The position numbers and the translations under genes are program-made. Below are positions 48,724-60,610 of a stretch of 64,000 bases of DNA, piece by piece. How positions within the stretch are numbered: position 1 is the first letter of the stretch; the number at the start of each line of letters is the position of its first letter. The stretch lies in NCBI GenBank assembly GCA_019914945.1, contig CM034104.1:4652501-4716500 (forward strand). The letters run 5' to 3'. Source of the stretch: Typha latifolia (Eukaryota; Streptophyta; Magnoliopsida; Poales; Typhaceae). Below the pieces are notes generated by a model. It was not told where the DNA came from. It saw nothing but the letters and a program-made list of their open reading frames with translations, and made no database searches.

Positions 48724-49870
48724 ACCATCAAATTCTAAAACCTTATGTTGTATGAGCAACTAACTACCTCGGTTTAAATTAAGGACAGCAAAACTCTCGT
48801 CTGCAACAAGCATATTGAATGATTTCTTTTTAAGATTTATGCAGACCAAAGACTAGTCTACGTTAACAGTGATCTATTGACTAAACTGCACATTAATATT
48901 CAAGTCAGCTGATATCTCCATCACTTGAAAAGACCACCAAACTAATCTTAATGACTCATTAGCACAGACACTTAATTAGTCATCGTTTCTCCATACACTG
49001 AATTAGTTAATGATATATAATGGAAAGGTAAGTAGAAAGTTAGGAAGAGGTCCCTGATAGGATTTAATTATTCTCCTCCCCCACTCAGGTAGTCAGGTTT
49101 TGCTACCTGAACGCTCTCCTATCATCCATGCATGGGACTTCGTTTGGACGACTCATGTCATTGCCATGTAAGGAAGCCACGTTTATCTCACATGACCCAT
49201 CTTAAAACGTGCATGGCATTGATTATCCATACATCCATCATCTTCATGCATGGCATGAGACTAGCATGCATGCATCGGAGACATGGCCCATGGGGCTGGG
49301 CCCCTCGAGAGACCAACTCCACAAGCACCAACAAACCCAATGGTTCGCTTTGACTAGTGATATGTATAAATATATAAATGGGAGAAAATTAATGCTTCAG
49401 AGGGTGTGGATAAACTATGAACCATAGAAGTAGTATACATGGAAGAAAGGTGGTTGGAGGTTGGCCTCTTCAAACCAAAGTCCAAATCTTAAGATATTTA
49501 AATGCTTAGAGTTCATCTCTATATTAATTTGACAATTAAACTTCTACTCACCCAACCTTTTATTCTCTTAATTTCTTGTTATTTCTTTAGCTTTCCATTG
49601 AATCTTTAATAGTCACCCACACCCAGAAAGAGCCTTCAGAATTACCCACCACCATCTGATTCCTTAGCCCTCCAATCCACTTGAACATTAGAATATTTAT
49701 CTGGCCTCTTTCCCTGAGACCAAGGGTGGTGTGGTAGTTTGATAGCAAATCTCCATAAGAATCCCATATATCATTTTTTTTCCACCTCAATGCAAGTCAA
49801 AGTTAACAGTACTTTGGTGCAGTGGTTGCTTACTATTTTACTCTATTACTCACTCGCCTATGAACATATA
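48724..49870. other. Intergenic DNA
   Basis: No gene recognised. Several CATGCATG (RY-like) words lie at 49128-49275. Short overlapping open frames at 49132-49427 have no domain. Confidence 0.4.
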
Positions 49871-49874
49871 TATA

Positions 49875-49876
<2 letters not shown>

Positions 49877-49916
<40 letters not shown>

Positions 49917-50103
49917 GCAACTTTGGGATTTTTCCTATTAGCTGCATCAGAGTGTGTCTACTCCATTAGAGATCTCTCTTTGGGGCTTTCTCTTTTTTCC
50001 AACTGCCCCATTCATTGGGATGCTATATAGATTTGGAGCACGTGAGAACCCAATGCAACCCAGGGCATGCACATGCAGATGCACATGATCATGATCATGC
50101 AAT

Positions 50104-50139
<36 letters not shown>
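49877..50139. repeat. Opposed CT (49877-49913) and GA (50109-50139) microsatellites
   Basis: A CT run and a GA run of about 16-18 units each face one another about 200 bases apart, so they form potential stem arms. The CT run directly follows a TATATATACA element at 49866-49876, which resembles a plus-strand TATA box and CT leader. No protein gene follows, so any transcript would be non-coding; this is inference. Confidence 0.6.
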
Positions 50140-50142
<3 letters not shown>

Positions 50143-53100
50143 ATCTCCATTCATCTCTTTGAAATGATAACTTCTTCTTTTTTTGTTCCCCCTTAAATGT
50201 TGTATGAAGATGCATAAGATGTTTAATTTTCATGCATGACCTTCATCATTGTCTTCTGCCCTTCTATTTCCTTCCTCATTTCTTTTTCTTCCTTCTTTAG
50301 TTTTGCTTTCCTCCTCTTGGAGTCACCTCATGTGTATGTGCTTTTCCTCTTTAAATTCTTGCTTTTTCTTCTTTTTAAGTGCCTTCTCAAGTGTTTGACC
50401 TAATAGCTTAAGCTTCTAGATAAACAAGTTAAATTGTTTTTTAAATATATCAATTTTTAAAATATAAACCTTATTGATCAAATTTTAGTGACAAGTAAAG
50501 TCTACTATGTAAACAACCACCACAGACTAGATGACCTTACATTTATCCATCAAAAGAAATTAAGAGGTCTTCCACTCTATGAACAACCTCCAAAATATTC
50601 CAAGTTGAATGAGTGATTAATTCTAACTTTGAATAGATGTTTCTGGTTCAAAACTTTGTGAGGGAAGTTGTCATGGGAAAATTATTACCTCTATTTTAGT
50701 CTGGTTAATTAATGGGTCAATGTGCCCTTCTTGTAGGGGAAGAGTTGACTCTTTATTCGGCCGATAAATTAGGACAAGTGATAAAACAAGATCATAAATG
50801 TCCTTTAAAAGCTTTCAAGCTGCATTTTGATAATTGTAAGTTAAAATCCGAGCTATTTAGCTGAAAAAAAAGAAGACAAAATCACTTATAACTAAGAAAA
50901 AAGAATGCGAACAGGAATAAGATCTTATCTTTTTTACCATTAAATAGATTGAATTTTACTGTTGATTAGCCTTAAGGAGTATATAAGTATGAACTTTAGA
51001 GGGATATATTAGCAAATAAGAGATTTTAGAAGGGTATACATAAGAGAAAAGAAAATCCTAAAAAAGAAGAATAGAAAAGAAATGAATCTTGTCTGACTTC
51101 AAGCCAGGTCAGACTCACAGACCAACACCATCCCAAGAACAAATTCACATGAATCTGTAGCCATTGGAGCAAAAGAAAATATCTAACCAAGGACAGGGAG
51201 GAATTTTTGACATAAATTCCAAGTTGGTGGAATAGTAATTGAGGAGAATTAGGTGGAATTCCCCAACTGCATGGATTTAATATCTCAGCAATGTTGTGGT
51301 TGTGGAATTGAATATTGAAGGGTTTGAGATTCAGAAGTAGGTATTTTGTCCCTGCTGTTGAATATTTTGACAAAACCTGACCCACCTCATGAGGAATTTA
51401 TGCATTTAATTGTGACATTATGCATACCATTGAAGTGTGTACATGTTTAATGAGTATTGACTATTTGGAAGTCTTCTTTGATCATCCATAGATAAATAGT
51501 TCTGGCAGGCTGAGAAGGAGAGTTTCATGAATGGTGAAATAAACTCATCACCTTTACCCCTATCAATATATACTAAATGAGAGTGTTTAGGATAAGAAGG
51601 TTAGTAATAGTTTGAAGGAATATTTCTAAAAAAATATAGTATACTTCTTTATCTTTATTATCATTCCTCTCATAAATATTTTATCATTCGATTTCCGTAT
51701 TTTGCTATTAACGACCTTGATATCTTTGAGAAAGCTTTTAACAATTTCTTTTAATTTTTTTAAGAGAATTGAAAAGTCAGTAGTGTAACAATTAAACTGA
51801 TACTATTAGAATTTGAATCCAAGGATATATATACAATAGGAGCCTATTTAACTATCGGAGTTAATAACTCTTGGCGAGAAATTTTTTAACATTAAAGTAA
51901 TTATATAAAGAAAAGTAAATTTTAAAGTCCAATGAAAGGGGTGTTCAATTGAAGTAATATAATATTCTCTATTTTGTCAATTAATATTAAGTTGAAAGGA
52001 TATTTTTGAGACATCCAAAATAAAATGTACAGTTGGTAAAATAAATATCTCTATCGTAGAATGTGAAACTGTGAACAATAATAAAAATAAAAGTAACTGT
52101 GAATTCAACCTTCCATTTAGGGACGCTGAGTTTGAGATCCACTCCAAGAAAATTGACCTATATTTATTGACAGCAACAAGCAACTAACTTGTGGTCAACT
52201 TGAAGTCAGTTCCTGGGGCCCTTGGACTGTCTTCTTCTCCAAGACAAAATCCTGCTCCAAGAAAGGAATCAACTTACACCTTTTAAGTTCTCATTGTTTT
52301 TGTAAGTTTCTTACCAGACTAGCCTTCTCATAAATTCTATTTTATCCAAATATTTCATCCTCCAAATTATTATTTAAAATGATTTAATTTAGATATATCA
52401 GTTATAAACAAATGTGTCCTAATATGATCAGTGTATGATCGAATCACGAGGACATTGAGCTCGATAGATTGAACCTATTTATCTTCTAACTGATTTATGC
52501 TTATATAAGCTCTTAAGACAAGTCTAGTTAAATCATGTAAACCATTAAGTAAAGTTTAATTAAATCATGTAAATTTATAAGGCAAATTCCAGTTCAAGTT
52601 GTATAAACTTTTAGGGCTAGTTCAAGTAGGACTCATTGTACCTGATATTTATATATAGAGGGGCTGAGCTTTTTTGTTTAATAATCAAATCATCCAAGTA
52701 TTATAAAATTATTTTAGTCTGGAGTTTATCTTAAGAGTAAGATAATCTAAAGATAATAGTAAGTTAATCATAGCCGTTTATTTTTTTAGGAGTATATCTA
52801 ATTTAGAAATTTAATTTTACATCCAAATCTTAGCCACCGTCATCTTCGTGAGTCATCCTACCTTATTCAATCACCCTTGGTCGTCCACCACTACAACATA
52901 ATTATCAATCTGGCAAATCTTAACATTCCTTTACTTTTTTATTTATATCCGATTTATGTGAAACTAAAACTATTAGAATCTTAACCTCTGAGGCTACCAT
53001 TATATAAATTTTTATAAATATTTTTATATTCATATCGATTCAGATTTAGTTCTTAACATTCTCAGCAGAAAAATAATATGAAATGTAAAATACCGAAAAG

Positions 53101-54640
53101 TTGAATCTTTTATCTCAAGTATAAAATGCTCACTGCTTTATATATATAAAAAGTACGTATAAACTTACAAACATGTACGAAAAGTGAAGAGAATATTTAT
53201 TTTATCTAAATCTTAATTCAATATATTCTATAATGTATCGTATTGTAATACGACACATCTCTCTACTTTATCTAATTAACATATAAATACAAATAAAAAA
53301 TAATAATATTTTTTTATTCGTATGTGTCTTTAATAGGAATAAAACCTCGATGGGTTCAACGTTTTATATTTAAGAATAAAGTGGTGAACGGTAGCTAGCG
53401 TGTCTAAAAAAAAGACCGATTTAGTATTAATTTTTTATAAAAAAAATAGGCTCTTTGGATAGATAAAATTTTATTTTCTTTGATCTTTTATTCAGCTTCT
53501 TAATTTCTTTATAAAAGGTGGACCAACATAAGCACTTTTTTTCTTAAGAATTTTATTTAGCACACAAGCAAGCTGAGGACAATGCTTACATAAATTAAGA
53601 GTTTCTCTTAAGTATTCAGCATAAAAGGAATATAAAGAGTTTCTTCCCTACCTTTCACTAAAGTAAAAGAAGGTGAGTTAATACTCACCAACCAAGTTAC
53701 TTTTTGGAGAGAAAGATAGCAAAAGAATTGGAGTATAGTCATCTCACATTGAAATATTTTGACCAGGCATCTTGACCAATGAAGGAAGAACTAGAAACCT
53801 TCCACTTAGCAACAATGGTGATAAAATTAGGCAGATTACTGAGGAAGCCAAAGGGCATCAAGTTCTTTGCTTCTTCTCAATCATGGCTTCTTAATTTGGC
53901 CTGCCACTGGAAGTGGAGCACCCTTTCTGCTAAGACATTGCTCAAATAGAGGTGCAAGGCTATGAGATATACCCAAACAATCAACAATATTCACCACTTC
54001 CAATTTAAAAGTATGAAAAGTAGGAGCAGGAGAAGAGAAGCAGCAAGTTGAGTGACTTTTCCACCCTCAATTTTGGGAAAGAGAGAGGAGCATTGTGTGA
54101 GTTGATAAAGTGATCTTAGTAAAGAATGTCATACTTCCTTTGCATATGCAAATGATTTGGGAATACTTGTCTGAACTTCTCGGTCAAAAGAAACTTTAAA
54201 GGAGATGGAGAATGATGCAACCCAGGAGGTATGGAGACAATGTGGGAGATTGGACAATATATACTTTGCTAATGCTACTTATTGGTCTCAGAAACTTGCT
54301 TAATTATTAATGAAACAAAAGTTTGTCATCTTCATTCATATTTAAGTATGCATTAAGATGTAGTCGTTCTTAATCACATAATTTAAATCCATTGAAGATC
54401 TTTCTTGATTGGTCTGTTGATTCTTTGGAATATCAGATCAAAAGCATCAACTGTTGAAAACCACAGAAATAAGAAGATAAGTAAAACAAAACTTTTCTTA
54501 AGTAGCAAAATTATTGATTTGGAAGCCAGCTAAAATCTATCTTGGCTCATAACAACCTTTGGTTATATTGAGTTGTAATTATAAACACGTCTTCCTTGGC
54601 TTACCAAATCTCGTTCAATTACGTGAAACCTTACGTAGTT
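50140..54640. other. Long intergenic AT-rich DNA
   Basis: No gene recognised. The minus-strand frame at 51026-51385 (119 codons) has no recognisable domain and lies beside a dispersed repeat (GAGATTTTAGAAGGGTATAC at 51022-51041, also at 5050-5069). Confidence 0.4.
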
Positions 54641-54691
54641 TTCTTTCCTCTCTTCCTTTTGGGATACAAGATATATAATCTAAGTAGCTAG

Positions 54692-54995
54692 CTAGTGAAT
54701 GATGATCATAAACATTTCTTCTCTGCTGCTTTGTACTTGTAATGCACATCTCATGTACGTGCATGCATAGTGTGTCTTACTGATCGATGAATATGTTATG
54801 TACTCATTGGAGCTGACACAATTGCTGGAGAAACTTTTATGCCATTCCCGGACGTGTTCTTCTTTTGAGGGGCATGGATATCGAAATGGAACATTGTCTC
54901 GTATCCCATGTACATACATACACCCTTTAGAATGTGTGATAACTCGTGTTAAGCTGCCATGGATGGATGCATGCATGTGGCTTCCGGATTCTTGA
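54692..54995. other. Open on both strands, unrecognised
   Basis: A moderately GC-richer patch just before the tRNA gene, with 94 open codons on the minus strand and 65 on the plus strand. Neither product is recognised. It could be part of a non-coding transcript or an old gene fragment. Confidence 0.2.
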
Positions 54996-55043
54996 CTCCA
55001 AATCTTTATCTAATTTATACCTGACTTTAATTAACATCATGGG

Positions 55044-55115
55044 GGGTCCATAGCTCAGTGGTAGAGCATTTGACTGCAGATCAAGAGGTCACCGGTTCGA
55101 ACCCGGTTGGGCCCT
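55044..55115 (+). tRNA. tRNA-Cys (GCA)
   Basis: A 72-base nuclear-type tRNA. The acceptor stem GGGTCCA pairs with TGGGCCC (one G-T pair). The D arm is GCTCAGTGGTAGAGC. The anticodon stem TTTGA/TCAAG encloses CTGCAGA with anticodon GCA. The T arm is ACCGG-TTCGAAC-CCGGT. The internal A box (TAGCTCAGTGG) and B box (GGTTCGAACC) for RNA polymerase III are intact, there is no intron, and CCA is not encoded. A run of T about 15-20 bases downstream (TTTATTTTATCTTT) can serve as terminator. It stands alone. Confidence 0.97.
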
Positions 55116-55139
55116 ACGCTAGTTTATTTTATCTTTAAA

Positions 55140-58100
55140 ATATTTTCTCTAGGATTTCTTCTTATTTATCTCTCAAAAAGTCAAAATACTAGTATTATTT
55201 TTTTTTGCTTTTGTATAAATATACCTATGTTAACCTACAGTTAAATTTTTGATCCATTTAATAGTAAAATGACAAAATTTTTATATTCATTTTACATATA
55301 TTGCTCTCAAACAAAGACATCTTTGACTTTAATATATAATTATTAGAAAGTACCTGAAAGGGCATCCAATGAAAAACAATAATGTTTTAAGGATATTTTC
55401 AGAAATACAAAACTTGGAAGGGTATGCAAGCAAATAAAGAGCTTTTTGAGGGGCATATGCAAAACCCTAGAGTACTTTTATTTTGTTCTTTTGATGCACA
55501 TAGCACTGAGCTTAGAATCCTCCCCCTCTTAATTCCTCCTTGGATTATCAGTACGGTTTGTTAAGTGGTTTGACTTTGATACTAGCTCGTCAGCAAGCCC
55601 TTGGGGCTACATAGAGATTAGGGATGCGAGATGAACCTTTAGATTAGGATCTTGAACCAGCTCCACTTGTTGCTTTCTTGGGCCAAAAGAAAGTTTTTAT
55701 TCCACCTCTATGGTCAAGATTTTTGTAGCATTCAGTACAAAAAAATCATCCATCTTCTTCTCCCTCCCCTCTTTTTTTCCCCTTCCCGCGTTGCTTGAAG
55801 TCGTTTCCCCCTTTTGTTTCTTGTCGTGCCAGAGCACCGCTGAAGCATGCTGTCATCACATAACGGTTCCTCGGTGAGTCCTCTACCTCTTTGGTAAATT
55901 AATTTTAGTTTAATAGCCTAGTTAGTTGTTTTCTCATTTCTCTTCTTTTTTTGGTCTTATTGGGCGATCGGTCCGCGTTGGTCCGAGGCTCGTGAAGCTC
56001 TCTTGGTTGTGGCCTTTTGTGGACTCTTCTCACCCTTGGGAGAGGCAACACCAAGTGGCCTCTTTCCGTTGATTTTTGAGGCCGAATCTAGCCACCACTG
56101 TCGCAGTCTCCTCCCATCATTTGGTCAAAAGCATTCTTCTTCACAAGATGAAGCTTTAAGTGTCATCTTTCATTGTCCTCATGGTCAAGCTTGTTGGGTG
56201 ACTCATTCCCCTAGCCGCCCGCCAGTCATGGTGCGGGGCTTGATCATCGTCAACCACCTCGGCTAGTATGGTCTCTATGTGTCATGTTGGGTTGTGTGTT
56301 GGGACCGAGTGGAAGAAACCACCGATAAACCCCATCCCTCAAGCTCTTCCATTGTACGGGCCATCGTGTCCGCCTCGGTTGATGGCGCTAGTGTTTGTCG
56401 TTAGCTATTGTTTTCTCTTTCTCGATTGCCTATAGTTGAGGGAGGGGAAGGGGTATGCAGTGGATGGGCTGAGTGCGGCCCAGCCTAGCTTGTATTTGGG
56501 TTGGGTGCGGCCCAACCCAAGTGGTGGGTTGAATTGTAGCCCAGCCAAGTGGAATTTTGGCTTAGTTGGATTGGGGCTTTGGGCCAAAGCTTGGTGGGTT
56601 TGTATTGTAGTACTTATGTTTGTTGCAGGTCAGCCCATTACTTTGGGCCTTGGCCTAGCCCAAGTGGAATAGTTGCTCTTTAGTTTATTTTATTTTACTT
56701 TAGTTTTTTTTTTAATCTAATTATCAATGTCAACTTGTGCCTTATATATTAATCATATTTATGGGGTAGCTTTGTTAGTTATATTAATTGTTATGAATCA
56801 ATATTACTAGATTAAACTATGGTTTGGGAGTGTCACTATTAATTTGTTCATAATGAGGAATAAGCTATAATCGAGTTTGCTAATCATACTAAATGTACTT
56901 TAATATTCAATAAAGTATGTTAATTAAATATTATCTATTTATTTTACTTTAAATCAATAATAGTTAGTGGAATGATAATTTGAGCAACTACTTCAATTAA
57001 TCTGTTAGGCTTTAGTCCAACTACACCGGCTCTACTTGATTAGTGGAATAATAATTTGAGGTAAATTATTTTAAGTATTTTAATTAACACGTTGGGCCTT
57101 AGTACAGCTACGCCAGCTTTACTTGATTAATAAATATAATAATTTTTAGATGGCTACTTAAGCCTATAGTGAATGTCAATATGATTATTTAATTAATTAG
57201 TGTCAAAAATATTGTGCTTATGTTTTTATTACTTTATTATCGAGGTAGACCTTGTACTATACGATGATGATCCCATAACATAGTTGTAGCCAGTTAGTTA
57301 AGGAAGCGATGTTAGACAAGTAAAATTTCTCTAGTCTAAGAATAGTGTAGAGAATTAAATATCTTACTTTATGACATTATTGCATTTATATCGTATATGT
57401 GCAGATATTTATTTACTATTATTATTGCAAGTAATACATATTAACTTTATTTATTGTATGACATAATTACACTTATCATGATTATTATGTATATCCATGT
57501 GCATGATTATGTATATAGCACATAATACATGCTAATGATGTGTATTCTATTATGAATGTTTGTGTTGTATAATATCATGCCACTAGCACACATATGCAAT
57601 ACTATGAAGGGAGTGACTTCTTCATCTCGATAGTACTCGACACCTCCTTAGCCAAGATAAAGGGCGAAGGAATTATATTATCAATATATTGTAGAGCCCA
57701 CACTTAAGGTCTCAGTCTATGTATTTTAGACAATCAGGCATATAGTTTTATCGGGCAATTGATCATTTACTATTGATTGACGAGAATCAAACTCTTTAGG
57801 GTATTTAAGTTTGAGAGCAAAAGGTAAGATGACATTGGGTGAGAAAGTTTTTGAGTGAAGACTCATGATATTCTACACGGTGGGGCGATAATATTGAGCC
57901 AAAGCTTGGATGGTAGTATTGGTATGTGGTACCGACTCATGTGATGGGCTTACAATTGAGGTCTTTAGTCTAGAGTGAAGGATAATCGGTCATACTATTT
58001 GCTAGGTAAGAGGCGGGCAATTTTTTCGCTTGGATTTACCCTTTATTAGGGGCATTTGTGTGATAGAGTGTGAGTGTTGATATGGCCCACTGGCATAGCT

Positions 58101-59145
58101 TTGTGTTGGTCTAAGTTGAAGAATTGATAGTCTGAAATAATGCATATTGTGTTGTTTATTACTAATACATGTGAGCAATAGATTGGACACGATAAAATTG
58201 TGATACTAATGCAATTATTGTGTTTTAGCCTGTAGAAGTGGATACTTGCTAGATTTATATTTACTACCTTTTAGTGAAAATATTTTTAGATTAGTAGATG
58301 ATCTTAAGTCTTCGGAGGAGCTAGCAAGAATAATTGATGGTATTTATATTTTATTTCTATTATCGTAATTTTAGTAAAAAATATTGTAGCCCCTAAGCGA
58401 GCATTTGTATTCGTTGTATGTATATATAATTTGGGATTTGTTATGGTATATGTATGTTTTGGATTATATTATTGTCTTATTTGTGAAAATATTAAGCTTT
58501 TATTCTCATATATTATATAAAAACTTTGACCAACAAGTAATGTAAAAATTCGATGAATTTAACCCACATGAGGGGCACGTATATTTGGTAGCGGGAGATA
58601 ACAAGATAACTATAGTCTCCGAGCTAAGTCAGACTAGAGTAAGGCAATCTAGTCTGATTCCCTTTCATCAATAGTTATTTAATGCATGCAATACGTGAAA
58701 TTTTGGTGGGATTGCTAAAAAGAAGGGTTGTACTTATATTATGAATCTCATGAATTTTTATTATCTTGGTATAGTAATTTTTCTTAAACACATATCACTT
58801 ATTGGAGATCTACTTTATTTTTGCATAGGATCAGACCAATCTGGGATGAGACTTTCTTTCTAAGTACGGGGGCTGCAGGTGGCATAATGACTTAAGAGTG
58901 ATTGTTAGATTAGTCATTATATATGCTTATAATTTACGCATATAAATTGGTGACAGTGTAGCTTCCTGATTAATATTAAATGCATATTTAATTGCTATGA
59001 AAAGCTCACTAATGTTTGAATTAATCTTACTAAATCCAAAATTTTCTTTCCCTCTAAGCTTTTTGCTTTGCAAAGAAACATCTCTTTGAGCATCCTCAAT
59101 ATGGATGAAGAGTATTTTCTTTTTCAATATCTTAAAAGTAAAATT
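55140..59145. other. Intergenic DNA with repeat remnants
   Basis: 55355-55480 is a copy of a dispersed repeat (GGGCATCCA, GGAAGGGTATGCAAGCAAATA, GAGGGGCATAT) also seen around 4970-5075 and 50980-51045. 55740-56680 is GC-richer, with short open frames (for example 56003-56266) and repeated GCCCAACCCAAG/GCCCAGCC words; it may be an old retroelement, but no coding motif was found. 56965-57130 contains two diverged copies of an approximately 80-base unit. Confidence 0.4.
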
Positions 59146-59149
59146 TTAC

Positions 59150-60610
59150 GTAAGCAAGAGTTGAATCCAAGTTAGCGGGTTGGAAACGGACCTTGTTATC
59201 CCAAGCGGAATGGGTTACCTTCATTAACTCAATTCTCAACTCAATACCAGTTAATCTCTTGACTTCCTCATAGATGCCTCTCATTATAATATATCAGGTG
59301 GATAAGCAATGTTATAGATTCTTGTAGAAAAAAATTAAATCAATGCAGTGGGCTTAACTTGGTGGGTTGGGACAAAGTTACCAAGTTTGAGAATGAGTGC
59401 AATTTAGTTATTTGAGACTTCAGTTTATCTATCTATTGTGGCTAAGAAAGTCATTTCGTTTTGGACGAGGTAAATAACCCTTATATCAATTTGGTCATAT
59501 CCGAATATGAGGAGCTGCACCCTTAGATAACTACTCGTCCTAGGCAATGTGTTTGGAGCTAGAAATTTATTTGGCATTCGTTGATTGCTACTCAAATTGG
59601 TTTTCTAAAATTAGTCTGGAATGGTAGATCCAATTGATTATAATCTGATCCATGGATTTCCTCGATTTCTTTAAGCTGCATATATTCTTAAATATGAATA
59701 TTATCGACCATTACAACATAGTTGTCGATCTCATTTAGTAAGGGGTTGGGCTACATACTTTATGCTCCACAATTTTGGGCATGCTCTCTCTACAAAATCA
59801 TTTTTATACATCTCTTTCGAGGAAGAAATACTACTACCTGGTGTAGATCCTTTTTTGTTGAGTTTCACTTGACTAAGTTGGTTTAAGCTAGCCCCCCGTG
59901 AGGTGACTCACACTTGACTAATAATTGATTAGGTTAGACTCTTTTCTCATGTGGGCTTACTCATGCCACTTAATAGTAAAAACTAAGTTATTTAAAAAAA
60001 AGAGAAGAGTGAATAGAAAAAAAAAAGAGAAGATAGCAAGAAAGTTTCTTTACACACATCAAGAATTTGCAACTATAAGATTTCTTAGTTGGGATTAAGG
60101 TACACAAATGTTTTTCTTTACATTTACAAGAGTATCCTTGCTTTAAGAATGTTTGAGTTTTTCTATTTGAGGTGTTATCTAAACCTTATAATTTGAAGTT
60201 AGAGTTATTGGTTTTATTGTGGATAACATTCTTGTGATTTTGATAGACTTATTGTAGTAATCTTTTAGTGTACCAATTCTATTGATAATGGATTTTATCT
60301 CATACTTTTTCTTCCTTTAGGAAAAGTTTTCCATGTAAATTTGGTGTTCTATTTTTTTAAGTGTTTGATGTTATTAAATTATATATTTTTTAATTGACAT
60401 TATTATTATAGCTTTTATTATGATAGATCTCTTGGGTGGAAAAAAATTGCTCTTTTCCAATGCTAACTAAAAGTGACATACTTTTACTTGCTATCCAACT
60501 CTCTTCGATCCCTCTTGGGAAGGGTGCAAAAAGATCTGGACTATCAAGATTTCTCCAAAGATAGAAAACTTCCTACGGAAGGTGCTCTTTCCTATTTTGA
60601 AAGAAATTTT
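59150..60610 (+). mobile_element. LINE (L1-type) relic, RT thumb to zf-RVT
   Basis: Plus-strand translation in shifting frames gives SKLAGWKRTLLSQAEWVTFI with INSILNSIPVNLL (about 59165-59265), then NLVGWDKVTKFENECNLVI and SDPWI (about 59350-59665). Further on comes KKIWTIKISPKIENFLRKVL (about 60530-60590), the zf-RVT segment. These match the order of the downstream half of plant L1 ORF2 and the equivalent part of the larger LINE at 33.2-34.1 kb. It is heavily decayed, and about 0.8 kb between the two parts holds no recognisable coding sequence. Confidence 0.8.

Noticed and set aside
49990..50105. Possible miRNA precursor between the CT and GA tracts
   Set aside because: I compared by eye with common plant families (156, 159, 160, 164, 166, 167, 168, 172, 390, 393, 396, 528) and found no mature sequence.
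51026..51385. 119-codon minus-strand frame
   Set aside because: No domain, overlaps a dispersed repeat at one end, hydrophobic composition typical of AT-rich DNA.
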